A stretch of DNA of 64,000 bases from Gammaproteobacteria bacterium (GTDB lineage Bacteria > Pseudomonadota > Gammaproteobacteria > Steroidobacterales > Woeseiaceae), in NCBI GenBank assembly GCA_029865385.1, contig JAOUGX010000008.1, forward strand, positions 1 to 64,000, read 5' to 3'. Below the pieces are notes generated by a model. It saw only the letters and a program-made list of their open reading frames with translations, searched no databases and was not told the origin of the DNA. Below, piece after piece: positions 8,686 to 19,438 of the stretch. A program made the translations under genes and the position numbers. Each line of letters opens with the position of its first letter. Within the stretch, counting starts at the first letter, position 1.

Positions 8686-9486
8686 ATGCACGCATTACTC
8701 AACGTGGCGGTGATGGCTGCCCATAGCGGTGGCGACACACTGATTCGCAATATGAACAAGCTCGACAAGATCAAAGTCGAGCAAAAGGGCCGCAATGATT
8801 TCGTCAGTGAAGCCGATCGCAGGGCCGAGCAGGCCGTCATTGCGACGATTCAAAAGCACTATCCGGATCATGCCATTCTCGCGGAGGAAAGCGGCGCTCA
8901 GGGCGAATCGGAATACACCTGGGTTATAGACCCGCTGGACGGCACCACCAATTACCTGCACCGGTTTCCGGTGTTCTGCGTCTCCGTCGGCCTGATGCAC
9001 AAGGGCCGCCTGGAGCACGGCGCTGTCTACGATCCGTTACGCCAGGAGCTGTTTACCGCGTCTCGCGGCCAGGGCGCACACCTGGACGGCCGGCGCATTC
9101 GCGTCAGCGGCATCAAGGCCCTCGATCGCGCACTGATCGGCACGGGCTTTCCGTTCCGCGATTCCAACAAGTCCCTGCCGCCATACCTCAAGATGCTCGA
9201 AAAGGCGATCATGAATACCGCTGGAGTGCGGCGCCCGGGCGCCGCCGCGCTGGACCTTTGCTATGTTGCCGCAGGCAGACTGGATGCGTTCTGGGAAACG
9301 GGCTTAAGCCCCTGGGACCTTGCCGCGGGGGCCCTGATCATTCGCGAAGCCGGGGGCATCGTCAGCGGGCTCGATGGCAGCGAAGGGTTCATGGAGTCCG
9401 GCCATGTGCTGGCCGGTTCGCCGAAAATCTACAGCGCGCTCGCCAGGCTTTTCGGCCCCGATATAAAATCCATGTTTTCAGGCTAG
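8686..9486 (+). CDS. suhB: SuhB inositol-1-monophosphatase family protein
   Basis: Magnesium-dependent phosphatase family; in E. coli SuhB also binds the transcription antitermination complex for rRNA. The 266 residues have metal-site motifs LAEESG (Glu67) and WVIDPLDGTTN (Asp82, Asp85), and the C-terminal SPWDLAAGALIIREAGG. It is the only plus-strand gene in the first 17 kb, divergent from trmJ and convergent with secF (only seven bases between stops). This matches the conserved secF-suhB-trmJ arrangement. Confidence 0.94.
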   Translation: MHALLNVAVMAAHSGGDTLIRNMNKLDKIKVEQKGRNDFVSEADRRAEQAVIATIQKHYPDHAILAEESGAQGESEYTWVIDPLDGTTNYLHRFPVFCVSVGLMHKGRLEHGAVYDPLRQELFTASRGQGAHLDGRRIRVSGIKALDRALIGTGFPFRDSNKSLPPYLKMLEKAIMNTAGVRRPGAAALDLCYVAAGRLDAFWETGLSPWDLAAGALIIREAGGIVSGLDGSEGFMESGHVLAGSPKIYSALARLFGPDIKSMFSG

Positions 9487-9493
9487 CCGCCCG

Positions 9494-10441
9494 TCAGGGC
9501 ATGTCGTCGACCAGGTCCGGGTTTTCTGCCGGCGGCAATAGGTCCTGCGGCGATACCTCCAGGTAAATCGCTGTGGCACTCGCTATGTACACGGATGAAT
9601 ACGTTCCGATCACGATGCCGACTATTAACGCGATGGAAAACGGTCCGACTGACTCGCCGCCAAAGAGAAACAAGGCGAATAACACAAACAGTGTTGTCAA
9701 TGCCGTGATGATAGTTCGCGACAGCACTTCATTGACCGATTTGTTCATGCTGTCTTCCACGCTCATGCCACGCAAGCGAACGAAATTTTCGCGAATGCGG
9801 TCGAAGGTCACGACAGTATCATTCAGCGAATAACCAATTACCGCCAGTACGGCAGCAACAACAGTCAGGTCGAACGGCAAATAGAAAATCGAGAAAAATC
9901 CAATGGTCACGATGACGTCGTGCGCTGTCGCAATGACTGCGCCGGCCGCGAATTTCCACTGGAAACGGAACATGACGTACGCGAATATCATCAGGAGCGT
10001 GAATATCATCGCGAGCCCGCCTTTCTCCGTTAATTCCTTGCCGACTTGCGGACCCACGAATTCCACCCGACGCAACTCGACATTCGGCTCGTCGCTGGCC
10101 AGCGCATTCCGCAAGCGTCTTCGAATGTCATCCGGATCCGCGTTTTCCTGCGGCGGAAGGCGCAACATGACATCCGTCGCAGGTCCGAAACGCTGCGCCT
10201 GAACATCGGCAAATCCTGCATCGCGCAACAGGCCACGAATCTTGTTCAGATCGGCGGGCTCCGGATATCCGACTTCGAGCAGCACACCACCGGTAAAATC
10301 GATTCCAAAATTCAAACCTCGAACGCCAAGAGAAATGAATGTCGCGATAGTAAGAATGACGGTAAAAGTTACTGCAATGGTCCTGGTTCTGCGACCCAGA
10401 AAATTGATGGACGTGTTGTCTTTAACAATCTTGATAATCAT
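9494..10441 (-). CDS. secF: SecF protein-export membrane subunit
   Basis: SecF with SecD uses the proton gradient to complete protein export through SecYEG. From the ATG at 10441, four bases after the secD stop, the protein has 315 residues: an N-terminal membrane segment (TIAVTFTVILTIATFISLG), the FGIDFTGGVLLEV motif, a periplasmic P1-like domain and five further membrane segments including YSLNDTVVTFDRIRENF. An in-frame ATG 13 codons upstream lies inside secD and is unlikely. Last gene of queA-tgt-yajC-secD-secF. Confidence 0.95.
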   Translation of the reverse strand: MIIKIVKDNTSINFLGRRTRTIAVTFTVILTIATFISLGVRGLNFGIDFTGGVLLEVGYPEPADLNKIRGLLRDAGFADVQAQRFGPATDVMLRLPPQENADPDDIRRRLRNALASDEPNVELRRVEFVGPQVGKELTEKGGLAMIFTLLMIFAYVMFRFQWKFAAGAVIATAHDVIVTIGFFSIFYLPFDLTVVAAVLAVIGYSLNDTVVTFDRIRENFVRLRGMSVEDSMNKSVNEVLSRTIITALTTLFVLFALFLFGGESVGPFSIALIVGIVIGTYSSVYIASATAIYLEVSPQDLLPPAENPDLVDDMP

Positions 10442-10445
10442 AGCG

Positions 10446-12257
10446 TTATACCGGGACGCGGGAGATCTTCCGACCGCCAAAAATCAGATTAATAACGGTA
10501 CGCGTACCGACAATAGCCGTGAACATGGACGTGACAATTCCGAGAGACAGTGTCACTGCGAACCCTTTGACCGGCCCGGTTCCGAAAGCAAAAAGCACGA
10601 TGGCCGCGATCAGCGTCGTGATATTGGCGTCCGCTATAGAAGACAGCGCTTTTTCGTAGCCGCCATTGATACTCACCTGAGGCGGACTCCCGGCAGCAAC
10701 TTCCTCCCGTATTCGTTCAAAAATCAGCACGTTGGCGTCGATTGCCATGCCGACGGTCAATACGATCCCCGCTATACCCGGCAGCGTCAGGGACGCCTGC
10801 AACAAGCCTAGCAATGCGACGATAAATACAACGTTGGAAAACAATGCAAGGCTTGCGATAACTCCAAACCAGTTGTAGTAGATTACGGTGAACAGGACGA
10901 CGACCACAAATCCAATGACGACCGCCTGGAAACCCCGATCGATGTTGTCCTGCCCGAGACTCGGGCCGATGGTTCTTTCTTCGACCTTGTAAACTGGCGC
11001 CGCTAATGCACCGGCGCGCAGCAACAACGCCAGGTCGCGCGCCTCGACCGGCGTCAGCCCGGTGGTCTGGAAGCGATCCTTGAATATGCCGCGAATCGTT
11101 GCCGTGTTGATGATCTCTTCGCTGCGAACGGTGCGATATTCCGTTTCACCATTGACAATAACCGGTTCACGGCGGGTTTCGATAAACACGGTCGCCATCG
11201 GTTTGTTGACGTTGACCCGCGTCGTCTCCAGCATGTTTTCGCCGCCCGCGGCGTCCAGCGTGATGAAGACGGCAGGCTGACCCTCGCTGAAGCCGGATTC
11301 GGCATGAATGATCTGATCGCCCGACGCGATAACCTCGCGCTTAAGTATCTGCGACTGTATGCCTTCGCGGCCGGGATAACGTCGCGAACCCGGACTGTTG
11401 CCGTCTACGTCGACGAGGCGAAACTCCAGGGTCGCGGTTGCCGTCAGGATTTCATCGAGCTGGTTCGGATCCTGTACGCCGGGTAATTGCACGACGATGC
11501 GGTCGAGGCCCTGCCTTTGCACCACGGGTTCCGATACGCCCAACTGGTTGACGCGATTGCGCAGAGTGGTGATATTTTGCTCGAGCGCAAAATCCTGCCG
11601 CGCGGAGATTTGCACCTCGCTCATGCGAACCTGCAACGACCGCCCGTCCACGCCGTCGAATATCAGCAACTCCGGATCCGCATCACTGATGATATCGCGA
11701 GACGGTTCTATGTCCTCTTCGCCTTGCAGACGAACCGTGATGACTCCGTCGTCGACGTCAACTCGATGCCGAATACCCGCCTCGCGTAGCCGATTCTCGA
11801 AGTCTTGCTGATAGCTGTTCAGGCGTTTAGCAATCGCATCCGCCATGTCGACTTCGAGCAGAACGTGGACGCCGCCACGAAGATCCAGTCCGAGGCTCAT
11901 CGGCCGGAGTCCGATCTCGCGAATCCAGGCAGGCAGCTTGGGCGTCAATGTCAACGCAACGGTGGCTTCACGCAGGAAACTCTGACGCAAGCTGTCTCCC
12001 GCAGCGGCCTGGTCCTCGACACTAGTGAAGCGAAACACCACCCTGCCGTCCTCGATGTAAGCCGCTTCTGCCTCGATGTCCAACTCCGTCAAGACGGCCG
12101 AGAAGCGTTCAATCTGCATCTCGTCCAACGCACGACCGTCACTGTTCGCGACCTGTACCGCCGGCACGGTACCGTAAATGTTGGGCATGGCCAGCAGGAT
12201 GCCGATCAGGAGAATGGCCAGCACAAGCCAATTGAGCCACGTCGGATAGCGATTCAT
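10446..12257 (-). CDS. secD: SecD protein-export membrane subunit
   Basis: Partner of SecF and YajC in the Sec holotranslocon, driving late steps of export. The 603 residues show an N-terminal membrane segment (about 9-29), the GLDLRGGVHVLLEVDMADA motif, the large periplasmic domain with TLRNRVNQLGVSEPVVQRQG, and a five-helix C-terminal membrane domain that includes GMAIDANVLIFERIREE. Length and order agree with family members. It is followed immediately by secF and preceded by yajC. Confidence 0.96.
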   Translation of the reverse strand: MNRYPTWLNWLVLAILLIGILLAMPNIYGTVPAVQVANSDGRALDEMQIERFSAVLTELDIEAEAAYIEDGRVVFRFTSVEDQAAAGDSLRQSFLREATVALTLTPKLPAWIREIGLRPMSLGLDLRGGVHVLLEVDMADAIAKRLNSYQQDFENRLREAGIRHRVDVDDGVITVRLQGEEDIEPSRDIISDADPELLIFDGVDGRSLQVRMSEVQISARQDFALEQNITTLRNRVNQLGVSEPVVQRQGLDRIVVQLPGVQDPNQLDEILTATATLEFRLVDVDGNSPGSRRYPGREGIQSQILKREVIASGDQIIHAESGFSEGQPAVFITLDAAGGENMLETTRVNVNKPMATVFIETRREPVIVNGETEYRTVRSEEIINTATIRGIFKDRFQTTGLTPVEARDLALLLRAGALAAPVYKVEERTIGPSLGQDNIDRGFQAVVIGFVVVVLFTVIYYNWFGVIASLALFSNVVFIVALLGLLQASLTLPGIAGIVLTVGMAIDANVLIFERIREEVAAGSPPQVSINGGYEKALSSIADANITTLIAAIVLFAFGTGPVKGFAVTLSLGIVTSMFTAIVGTRTVINLIFGGRKISRVPV

Positions 12258-12320
12258 CGAAATGCCGCGATTAGTCTAGTGAGATGCCGATGGCTGATCG
12301 ATTCCCGGAAGCATCCGGAA

Positions 12321-12644
12321 TCAGGCAGCGTCAATCGTGCCTTTTGGCACAACAGCCGACACGGTCGATTTCTGAATCTTGATTTCCACGTTGTCCGCGA
12401 TCTTGAGCGTCGCATAGTGTTCGCTAACGGCTGTTACCTTGCCGAGGATTCCGCCGGCGGTCAGCACTTCGTCGCCCGTCGACAGCGCGGCAACCAGCGC
12501 TGTATGCGCTTTCTGGCGTTTTTGCTGCGGCCGGATCAGCAGGAAATAGAACGCACCGAAGATCACGATCATCGGCAGCAGAAAACCAAGCGGATCGCCC
12601 TGTTGCGCGCCCTGGGCATAAGCGGGAGTAATCAAGAAATCCAT
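12321..12644 (-). CDS. yajC: YajC preprotein translocase subunit
   Basis: Small inner-membrane protein associated with SecDF. The 107 residues contain a short N-terminal segment, one membrane helix (about 19-38, LGFLLPMIVIFGAFYFLLIRP), the characteristic RPQQKRQK basic turn, and a cytoplasmic beta-rich part with GDEVLTAGGILGKVTAV. It sits between tgt and secD, the conserved order. The spacing to secD is 63 bases. Confidence 0.94.
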   Translation of the reverse strand: MDFLITPAYAQGAQQGDPLGFLLPMIVIFGAFYFLLIRPQQKRQKAHTALVAALSTGDEVLTAGGILGKVTAVSEHYATLKIADNVEIKIQKSTVSAVVPKGTIDAA

Positions 12645-12776
12645 AATCTTCCATATTCTCAGGCACTTGCCGCCGGAGCCTTAAAAAATAGCGCGCCATT
12701 ATGGCACAGGTTCCCGTGACGTGGGGGCCAGCTACCGGGAATAAAGCAGCCGCGCCCATGGATGCCGGCCGGGGAA

Positions 12777-14937
<2,161 letters not shown>

Positions 14938-15041
14938 GGGCGCGCATGGTAGCAGAGCCAGGTCAAGAGCTGGCCTCGCCGGTGACCGCTAAACCGACGC
15001 CAGGTACGATGCCGACGCCGCGCCACTTGGAATTGCGGAAT

Positions 15042-15157
15042 GGCGAAGGGCAGCCGGGAACTCTTTCCGGGACACGCCGTGAATACATCCCTGTAGGCTC
15101 GGCGCCCGCATCCCTGCGGGCGACGGTCCCGCAAAGAGTTCCCGGATACCCTTCGCC
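15042..15157. repeat. Long imperfect inverted repeat (REP/MITE-like element)
   Basis: Two 31-base arms at 15042-15072 and 15127-15157 are reverse complements with 28 matches of 31. They share the core CCGGGAACTCTTT and the outer GGCGAAGGG. The 54-base loop contains GTGAATACATCCCTGTAGG and a small GC-rich hairpin (cccgcatccctgcggg). The element lies in the 381-base gap between queA and the PDZ gene, where no gene is visible. It looks like a dispersed, non-coding intergenic repeat. Other copies in the genome cannot be seen from this window. Confidence 0.75.
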
Positions 15158-15287
15158 TGCCGATATTCGTGGTACGCGATTGCGATGTTAATGCACGGCG
15201 ACACAGCGGCATGCCCAACCGAGCGAGTTCTCCTTGTTCGAGCGAATTGGGTATGCCGGTGGGTCGCCGCACACCTCGAATTTCACC

Positions 15288-15316
15288 GAGTCGCCTGCAA
15301 TGCAGGCTCCTACAGG
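15288..15316 (-). repeat. REP-type palindromic element at the 3' end of the PDZ gene
   Basis: On the minus strand it reads CCTGTAGGAGCCTGCATTGC followed by AGGCGACTC. This fits the Pseudomonas/Xanthomonas REP pattern TGTAGGAGC-stem-GCGA, with an internal GCCTGCA/TGCAGGC hairpin. It starts three bases after the stop codon of the PDZ gene, a usual place for REPs, where they can end transcription or protect mRNA. Confidence 0.65.
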
Positions 15317-15318
15317 TT

Positions 15319-16335
15319 TCAGGTGCGGTCGGCCGGCGCGGGGAGCGGCGCGGCCGGCACGGCCGCGGGTGCGCGGACCGCGCGCGGTGTCGGCACGTGG
15401 CCGGCACGGCTTTGGCGATTGTCCGGCATGTCAACGCTGATTTTTTGCCGCTTCTTGTCGCGCATGATTTCGATTTCGAATTTCTCACCGCTCTGGTAGG
15501 AGCCGAGAATGCGCATAGCGTGCGACACGGATGTCGGTTCGCGCCCGTCAATGCGCTGAATGACGTCGCCGTCCTCGAGCTTGAAGCTTTCGTTTTCCGG
15601 AGCTCTGACGACCAACAATCCTTTGTCCGTACCGAAGTACTTGCCAAGGCGTTCCGTCAGCGAAACGAGCTCCATATCGGCGAATCCGCTGCCGCCACTG
15701 AACCATGCCCACCTGCCCAAGTGGGCACCGGGCGCCGACGGAGCAAGCGGAACGGAGAAGTTATAATCAGGACCGGCAAACGCGTAGGCGTGCCCGGACA
15801 TGTTACGTGGCGCCAGTTCGACGCTACCCACCTTGCCATTGCGCAGGTACTCGACTTTCAGAACGTCGCCATCCTCCACGCCGGACATGAAGTCCAGCAA
15901 CTTCTCGTTCGACTCGCCAACACTGTCGCCCTTGAGCAATTCTCCATTGACCGATGTGATGGTGTCGCCAGCTCGAAGGCCCGCTTCGTCCGCGGCTCCG
16001 CCGGGCGATACGCCGCGAATATTGACACCTGCCACCGGGCCGGGCTCGTCGCTACCGATCGTGATTCCGAGCTTCGGGCGACCATCGATTTGAATCCGCC
16101 GCTCCATTTCCACGACTCTCGGCAACTGCCTGGCACTCAATTCTGCAATTTGCTGCGCGGCTTCGGCGAGGCGCTTTTCGGCTTCGCGCATTCGCTTTTC
16201 GACTTCGGCCTGCTCCAATTGCAACTCTGATTGCATTGCCTGCAACTCGCGCTCCTCCGCGGGCTGCTGTGCGAGTACCGGGGCGGCCAGCAACGTCGAT
16301 GCCACTGCAAGCAAAAAGCAATTCCTGTTTTTCAT
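15319..16335 (-). CDS. Secreted double-PDZ protein without a protease domain
   Basis: From the ATG at 16335 (GAGGAG upstream) the 338 residues comprise a signal peptide ending near VLAQQ (about residue 22), a Glu/Gln-rich coiled coil (about 24-70), a first PDZ domain (about 86-176, LGITIGSDEP...GVSPGGAADEAGLRAGD), a linker with aromatic residues, a second PDZ-like domain (about 222-305, LLVVRAPENESFKLEDGDVIQ) and an Ala/Pro-rich tail. There is no trypsin-like catalytic triad. It follows an ECF sigma factor and a membrane anti-sigma candidate on the same strand (59 bases after the latter), so it is probably a periplasmic sensor, adaptor or target in that stress circuit. The function is inferred from context only. 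Confidence 0.8.
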   Translation of the reverse strand: MKNRNCFLLAVASTLLAAPVLAQQPAEERELQAMQSELQLEQAEVEKRMREAEKRLAEAAQQIAELSARQLPRVVEMERRIQIDGRPKLGITIGSDEPGPVAGVNIRGVSPGGAADEAGLRAGDTITSVNGELLKGDSVGESNEKLLDFMSGVEDGDVLKVEYLRNGKVGSVELAPRNMSGHAYAFAGPDYNFSVPLAPSAPGAHLGRWAWFSGGSGFADMELVSLTERLGKYFGTDKGLLVVRAPENESFKLEDGDVIQRIDGREPTSVSHAMRILGSYQSGEKFEIEIMRDKKRQKISVDMPDNRQSRAGHVPTPRAVRAPAAVPAAPLPAPADRT

Positions 16336-16394
16336 ACCATTACTCCTCAAAAGCACGAGCGAATTTTCGCGTTCGTGCCATGCCCAAACCCAAT

Positions 16395-17003
16395 TCAAAA
16401 TGACATGCGCTGCGCCTGCGCGTAACGCAATTGCAATAAGGAACTCATGAGACGAACGCGTTCACGCCAGTAGGTCTCACTCTGCTCCGGTGTCAACTGA
16501 CTCGCCGGGTCGTTCAATATGTTATCGATAGCAGCAATGCGGTCTTCCAGATCCATGATTGCCGCAAGTGTTCCCGCGCGAGCCAGCTGCGGTTGATCCG
16601 GCAATGCACGAAGATCGCTTTCGAGCTGCCTCGACTGAACCATCAGTGCTCTGACCGCACGAAGCCCGCCGTTACCCGAAGAGTTGGCTACGGACTCCTG
16701 GTATACGGGCTCCGTCGGGAAGGTGTCGTTCTCAAGGTCGATCTCCGGTCCCAGCGGAAAACGCAGCACGGCCAGGGCGACAGTCGCTGCAATGGCGGCG
16801 CCACTGATCCATTTGAGCGACTCTCCAATACCTTTTCTGGCGAACAAACCTTGTGCTTTGGCCTGAGTTTCAATGCGTTGCCAGACGGCACGGGGTGGCA
16901 TCGTATCTGCCAATTCCTGCAGCTTCTTTTGCAGGACATCGCGCTCCGCAACACTCAGCCCATAAATCATCGTTTCGTCCTGTCTATTCATATCGTCTGT
17001 CAT
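16395..17003 (-). CDS. Putative membrane anti-sigma factor
   Basis: A 202-residue protein (start ATG 17003 after AGGCGAAT; seven residues longer if an upstream start is used). It has a cytoplasmic N-terminal helical part (about 1-60, including YGLSVAERDVLQKKLQELAD), one membrane segment (about 66-82, ISGAAIAATVALAVL) and an extracytoplasmic helical region with RAVRALMVQSRQLESDLRAL. This topology and its position 17 bases after an ECF sigma gene fit an anti-sigma factor. I see no zinc HxxxCxxC motif, so it would be a non-ZAS type. Family assignment is inference. Confidence 0.65.
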   Translation of the reverse strand: MTDDMNRQDETMIYGLSVAERDVLQKKLQELADTMPPRAVWQRIETQAKAQGLFARKGIGESLKWISGAAIAATVALAVLRFPLGPEIDLENDTFPTEPVYQESVANSSGNGGLRAVRALMVQSRQLESDLRALPDQPQLARAGTLAAIMDLEDRIAAIDNILNDPASQLTPEQSETYWRERVRLMSSLLQLRYAQAQRMSF

Positions 17004-17020
17004 CTTGATTCGCCTGGCGA

Positions 17021-17632
17021 TCAATTCGTCGCATTACAAGAATCGTATTTTGCTGTGGTCGGCACAGCGCTATCCGCCTCTGCGTCCAGCAACGGCCTCA
17101 AGCGAAGGTACGCTCGCGACAGCTGCGACTTTGAAAAACTTTCTGTCTTGCCCATCAACTCGGCAATTTCCTTGTGCGTATAACCCTCGACATCGTGCAG
17201 CCATACCACCGTTCGGCTGACCGCTGGCAATGACGCAAGCGCCGCATCCAGATCGATGGCATTTTCGGTTGTTGACTGCCGGGCGGCACCGTCTGCCTTG
17301 CCTGGCATGAATTCTTCCCAGTCATCGTCGAGACTCTGGCCGCGGCTATGCCAGGCGGAACGCAGGAACATCAGCGACTTGCTTACGGCAATTCGGCGGA
17401 TCCACGCGCCAAGCGGTGCATCACCTCGGAAGTTGCCGATGCTGCGGATAATCTCGATGAACGTTTCCTGCAGCAAATCCTCGGCATGAGCTGGGACCCG
17501 GGTGAAACGCAGGCAAATCGAGTACACCGGCGTTCCAAATGCCCGGTATATGATTTCGTGCGCCCGGACGTCGCCGCGGGCGGCGCGCTTGACGATCCCC
17601 GGATCGATCTGGATATCGACGAATTTGCTCAT
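17021..17632 (-). CDS. ECF-family RNA polymerase sigma factor
   Basis: A 203-residue sigma-70 family protein of the extracytoplasmic-function type. Region 2 is seen in RFTRVPAHAEDLLQETFIEI and IGNFRGDAPLGAWIRRIAVS, region 4 in LASLPAVSRTVVWLHDVEGY with HKEIAELMGKTE and SKSQLSRA. I chose the ATG at 17632 (MSKFVDIQ). An ATG three codons earlier is possible, and the longer frame upstream runs into the tRNA region. The downstream anti-sigma candidate and PDZ protein suggest a cell-envelope stress response. No clear autoregulatory -35/-10 of the sigma-E type was found upstream. Confidence 0.88.
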   Translation of the reverse strand: MSKFVDIQIDPGIVKRAARGDVRAHEIIYRAFGTPVYSICLRFTRVPAHAEDLLQETFIEIIRSIGNFRGDAPLGAWIRRIAVSKSLMFLRSAWHSRGQSLDDDWEEFMPGKADGAARQSTTENAIDLDAALASLPAVSRTVVWLHDVEGYTHKEIAELMGKTESFSKSQLSRAYLRLRPLLDAEADSAVPTTAKYDSCNATN

Positions 17633-17787
17633 AGTCCGCATCTTAGATGCAGACGCAGCCAAAAGGGTCGCAAGGCACAGCAGGATTCGCGGAATACGGT
17701 CGGTATGGCACAAGGCGAAAGCCCCGCATATACTTGGCAGCCCTCGCCGCGCGGCAGGCAAAATTCCATGCTCGCGCATTCAACCCA

Positions 17788-17874
17788 GCCGGGATGGCGG
17801 AACTGGTAGACGCGCCGGACTCAAAATCCGGTTCTGGCAACAGAGTGCGAGTTCGATTCTCGCTCCCGGCACCA
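17788..17874 (+). tRNA. tRNA-Leu, anticodon CAA
   Basis: An 87-base class II tRNA with encoded CCA. The acceptor stem GCCGGGA pairs with TCCCGGC, followed by ACCA. The D arm contains GGTAGACGC. The anticodon stem CCGGA/TCCGG encloses the loop CTCAAAA, giving anticodon CAA, which reads UUG. A variable arm follows, then the T arm GCGAGTTCGATTCTCGC. It lies on the plus strand between the sigma factor (minus) and the Nudix gene (plus). Confidence 0.95.
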
Positions 17875-17960
17875 CGTTTGATGATTGCTTTGCGCCAGTG
17901 TATGTCGGCCCGGATCAGTATTGAGACCGCCTGCATCGTTGCGTTAACATCCGAGCCCAC

Positions 17961-18503
17961 ATGAAATATTGCTCCAGCTGCGGCAGCCTAGTCGCGAGAC
18001 GAAAACCCGCCGGTGACAGCCGCGAACGCTGGATATGCGACGTCTGCAACACCACTCACTATCAAAATCCGAATATCGTTGTCGGCTGCGTGCCGCAACA
18101 GGATGGCAAAATCCTGCTGTGCAAGCGCGCCATCGAGCCGCGTTACGGTTTCTGGACCGTACCGGCGGGATTTCTCGAGCTAGGCGAGTCGATCGCCGAA
18201 GGGGCAGCCCGCGAGACCATGGAAGAAGCCTGTGCGCGGGTGAAGGTTGGACATCTGTTCGCGTCAGTTGACGTCGTCGATGCCGGCCAGGTGCACCTGT
18301 TCTTTACCGGCGAGCTGATTGGTGGCCACGCCGTTGGAGAGGAAACGCTGGAGACCGCAATGTACTCGGAGGCAGAAATTCCCTGGGACGACATAGCGTT
18401 TCGCAGTGGCACTTTCGCGCTCAGGAAATATTTCGAAGATGCCGGACGAAACAACGGCGTGCACATTCACACGGTAAGACGAAACAGGCAGTCGACCGAC
18501 TAG
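17961..18503 (+). CDS. Nudix hydrolase with N-terminal zinc ribbon
   Basis: A 180-residue Nudix protein of the NADH-pyrophosphatase-like/zinc-ribbon group. Cys4, Cys7, Cys26 and Cys29 form a zinc ribbon. The Nudix box runs from Gly70 (AGFLELGESIAEGAARETMEE) with the REUxEE core intact. Such enzymes hydrolyse nucleoside diphosphates linked to other groups, often ADP-ribose or NADH-like substrates, but the substrate cannot be read from sequence. It follows tRNA-Leu and is convergent with dsbC. Confidence 0.88.
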   Translation: MKYCSSCGSLVARRKPAGDSRERWICDVCNTTHYQNPNIVVGCVPQQDGKILLCKRAIEPRYGFWTVPAGFLELGESIAEGAARETMEEACARVKVGHLFASVDVVDAGQVHLFFTGELIGGHAVGEETLETAMYSEAEIPWDDIAFRSGTFALRKYFEDAGRNNGVHIHTVRRNRQSTD

Positions 18504-18533
18504 CGTGTCGGCCGTAACGTTAACCGGTTGGTG

Positions 18534-19265
18534 CTATTTTGCCGACGCGGATGCCAGAGCTTCGGCGAGCTGGATCGCAGGCATGTAACCGCTGATCAAG
18601 GTGCCGTCTTCCAGCACGATAGCCGGCGTGCCGCGCAATCCGACATCCTGCCCGATCGCATATTGCTGTGAAACCACCGACGAATCGCAACTGTGCGTCT
18701 CGAATTTCCTGTCGAGTTTCGCCAGAGTCAGCGCATCGTTGCGGTTGTCGGCACACCAGACCTGTTCGGCCTTGACCCAGGACTCCGAGGTCGGGCCACC
18801 GCGCGGATACAGCAGGTACTTGATCTCGATTCCCTGTGCCATGTATTCGCCGATCTGACTGTGCAGACGACGACAATAGGTGCAGTCGATGTCGGTGAAA
18901 ATCGAAACCGAGAAACGAACCTCTTCCGGCGAGAAGATGATCATTTTTTCGCGCGGCACTTCGGACATCATCTCGATACGCGCGCCGTTCCGGCTTTCCT
19001 CCGACAGATTGGTCTGCAATTCGAGATCGATGAGATCGCCCTGCAACAGGTAGCGACCGTCGGCCGAGATATACGCGACAATCGCGCCCTTGTTGACGGT
19101 GTACCAGCCATCGACTGGGCTTTTGCTAACATGCTTTGGCTCGATCTCAGCAAAGCGCTCGGACACTCGCTCGCGGACTTCGTCCAGTTCATCTGCCATA
19201 ACCGCAGAAACCGCGCTAGCCAGCGTAATACCGGCGATCACAGTTAGCGCCTTGAATATTTTCAT
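18534..19265 (-). CDS. dsbC: Periplasmic disulfide isomerase DsbC
   Basis: Repairs wrong disulfide bonds in the periplasm. The 243 residues have a signal peptide (cleavage near AVMA-DE, residue 24), an N-terminal dimerisation domain, and a thioredoxin-like domain with the active-site CTYC (Cys128, Cys131). The second, structural pair is Cys171 and Cys193, and the cis-proline is in GLRGTPAIVLEDG. It follows xerD on the same strand, an association also seen in other gammaproteobacteria. Confidence 0.93.
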   Translation of the reverse strand: MKIFKALTVIAGITLASAVSAVMADELDEVRERVSERFAEIEPKHVSKSPVDGWYTVNKGAIVAYISADGRYLLQGDLIDLELQTNLSEESRNGARIEMMSEVPREKMIIFSPEEVRFSVSIFTDIDCTYCRRLHSQIGEYMAQGIEIKYLLYPRGGPTSESWVKAEQVWCADNRNDALTLAKLDRKFETHSCDSSVVSQQYAIGQDVGLRGTPAIVLEDGTLISGYMPAIQLAEALASASAK

Positions 19266-19438
19266 CGATGTTTCCTGGATTGAATTTGCCGAGACCGGTT
19301 CGTCTCACTACATGACCCTTGGCTTTTGACCGATGTTGCCGGAGGCGGTTCCGCGGCGGGCCATGCTGAAAACCGTGGCGATTGTAGCAGAGGAAATACG
19401 CTACTTGCCTGCCCGGCCATCCGGGCCCGGCCGTGCCC

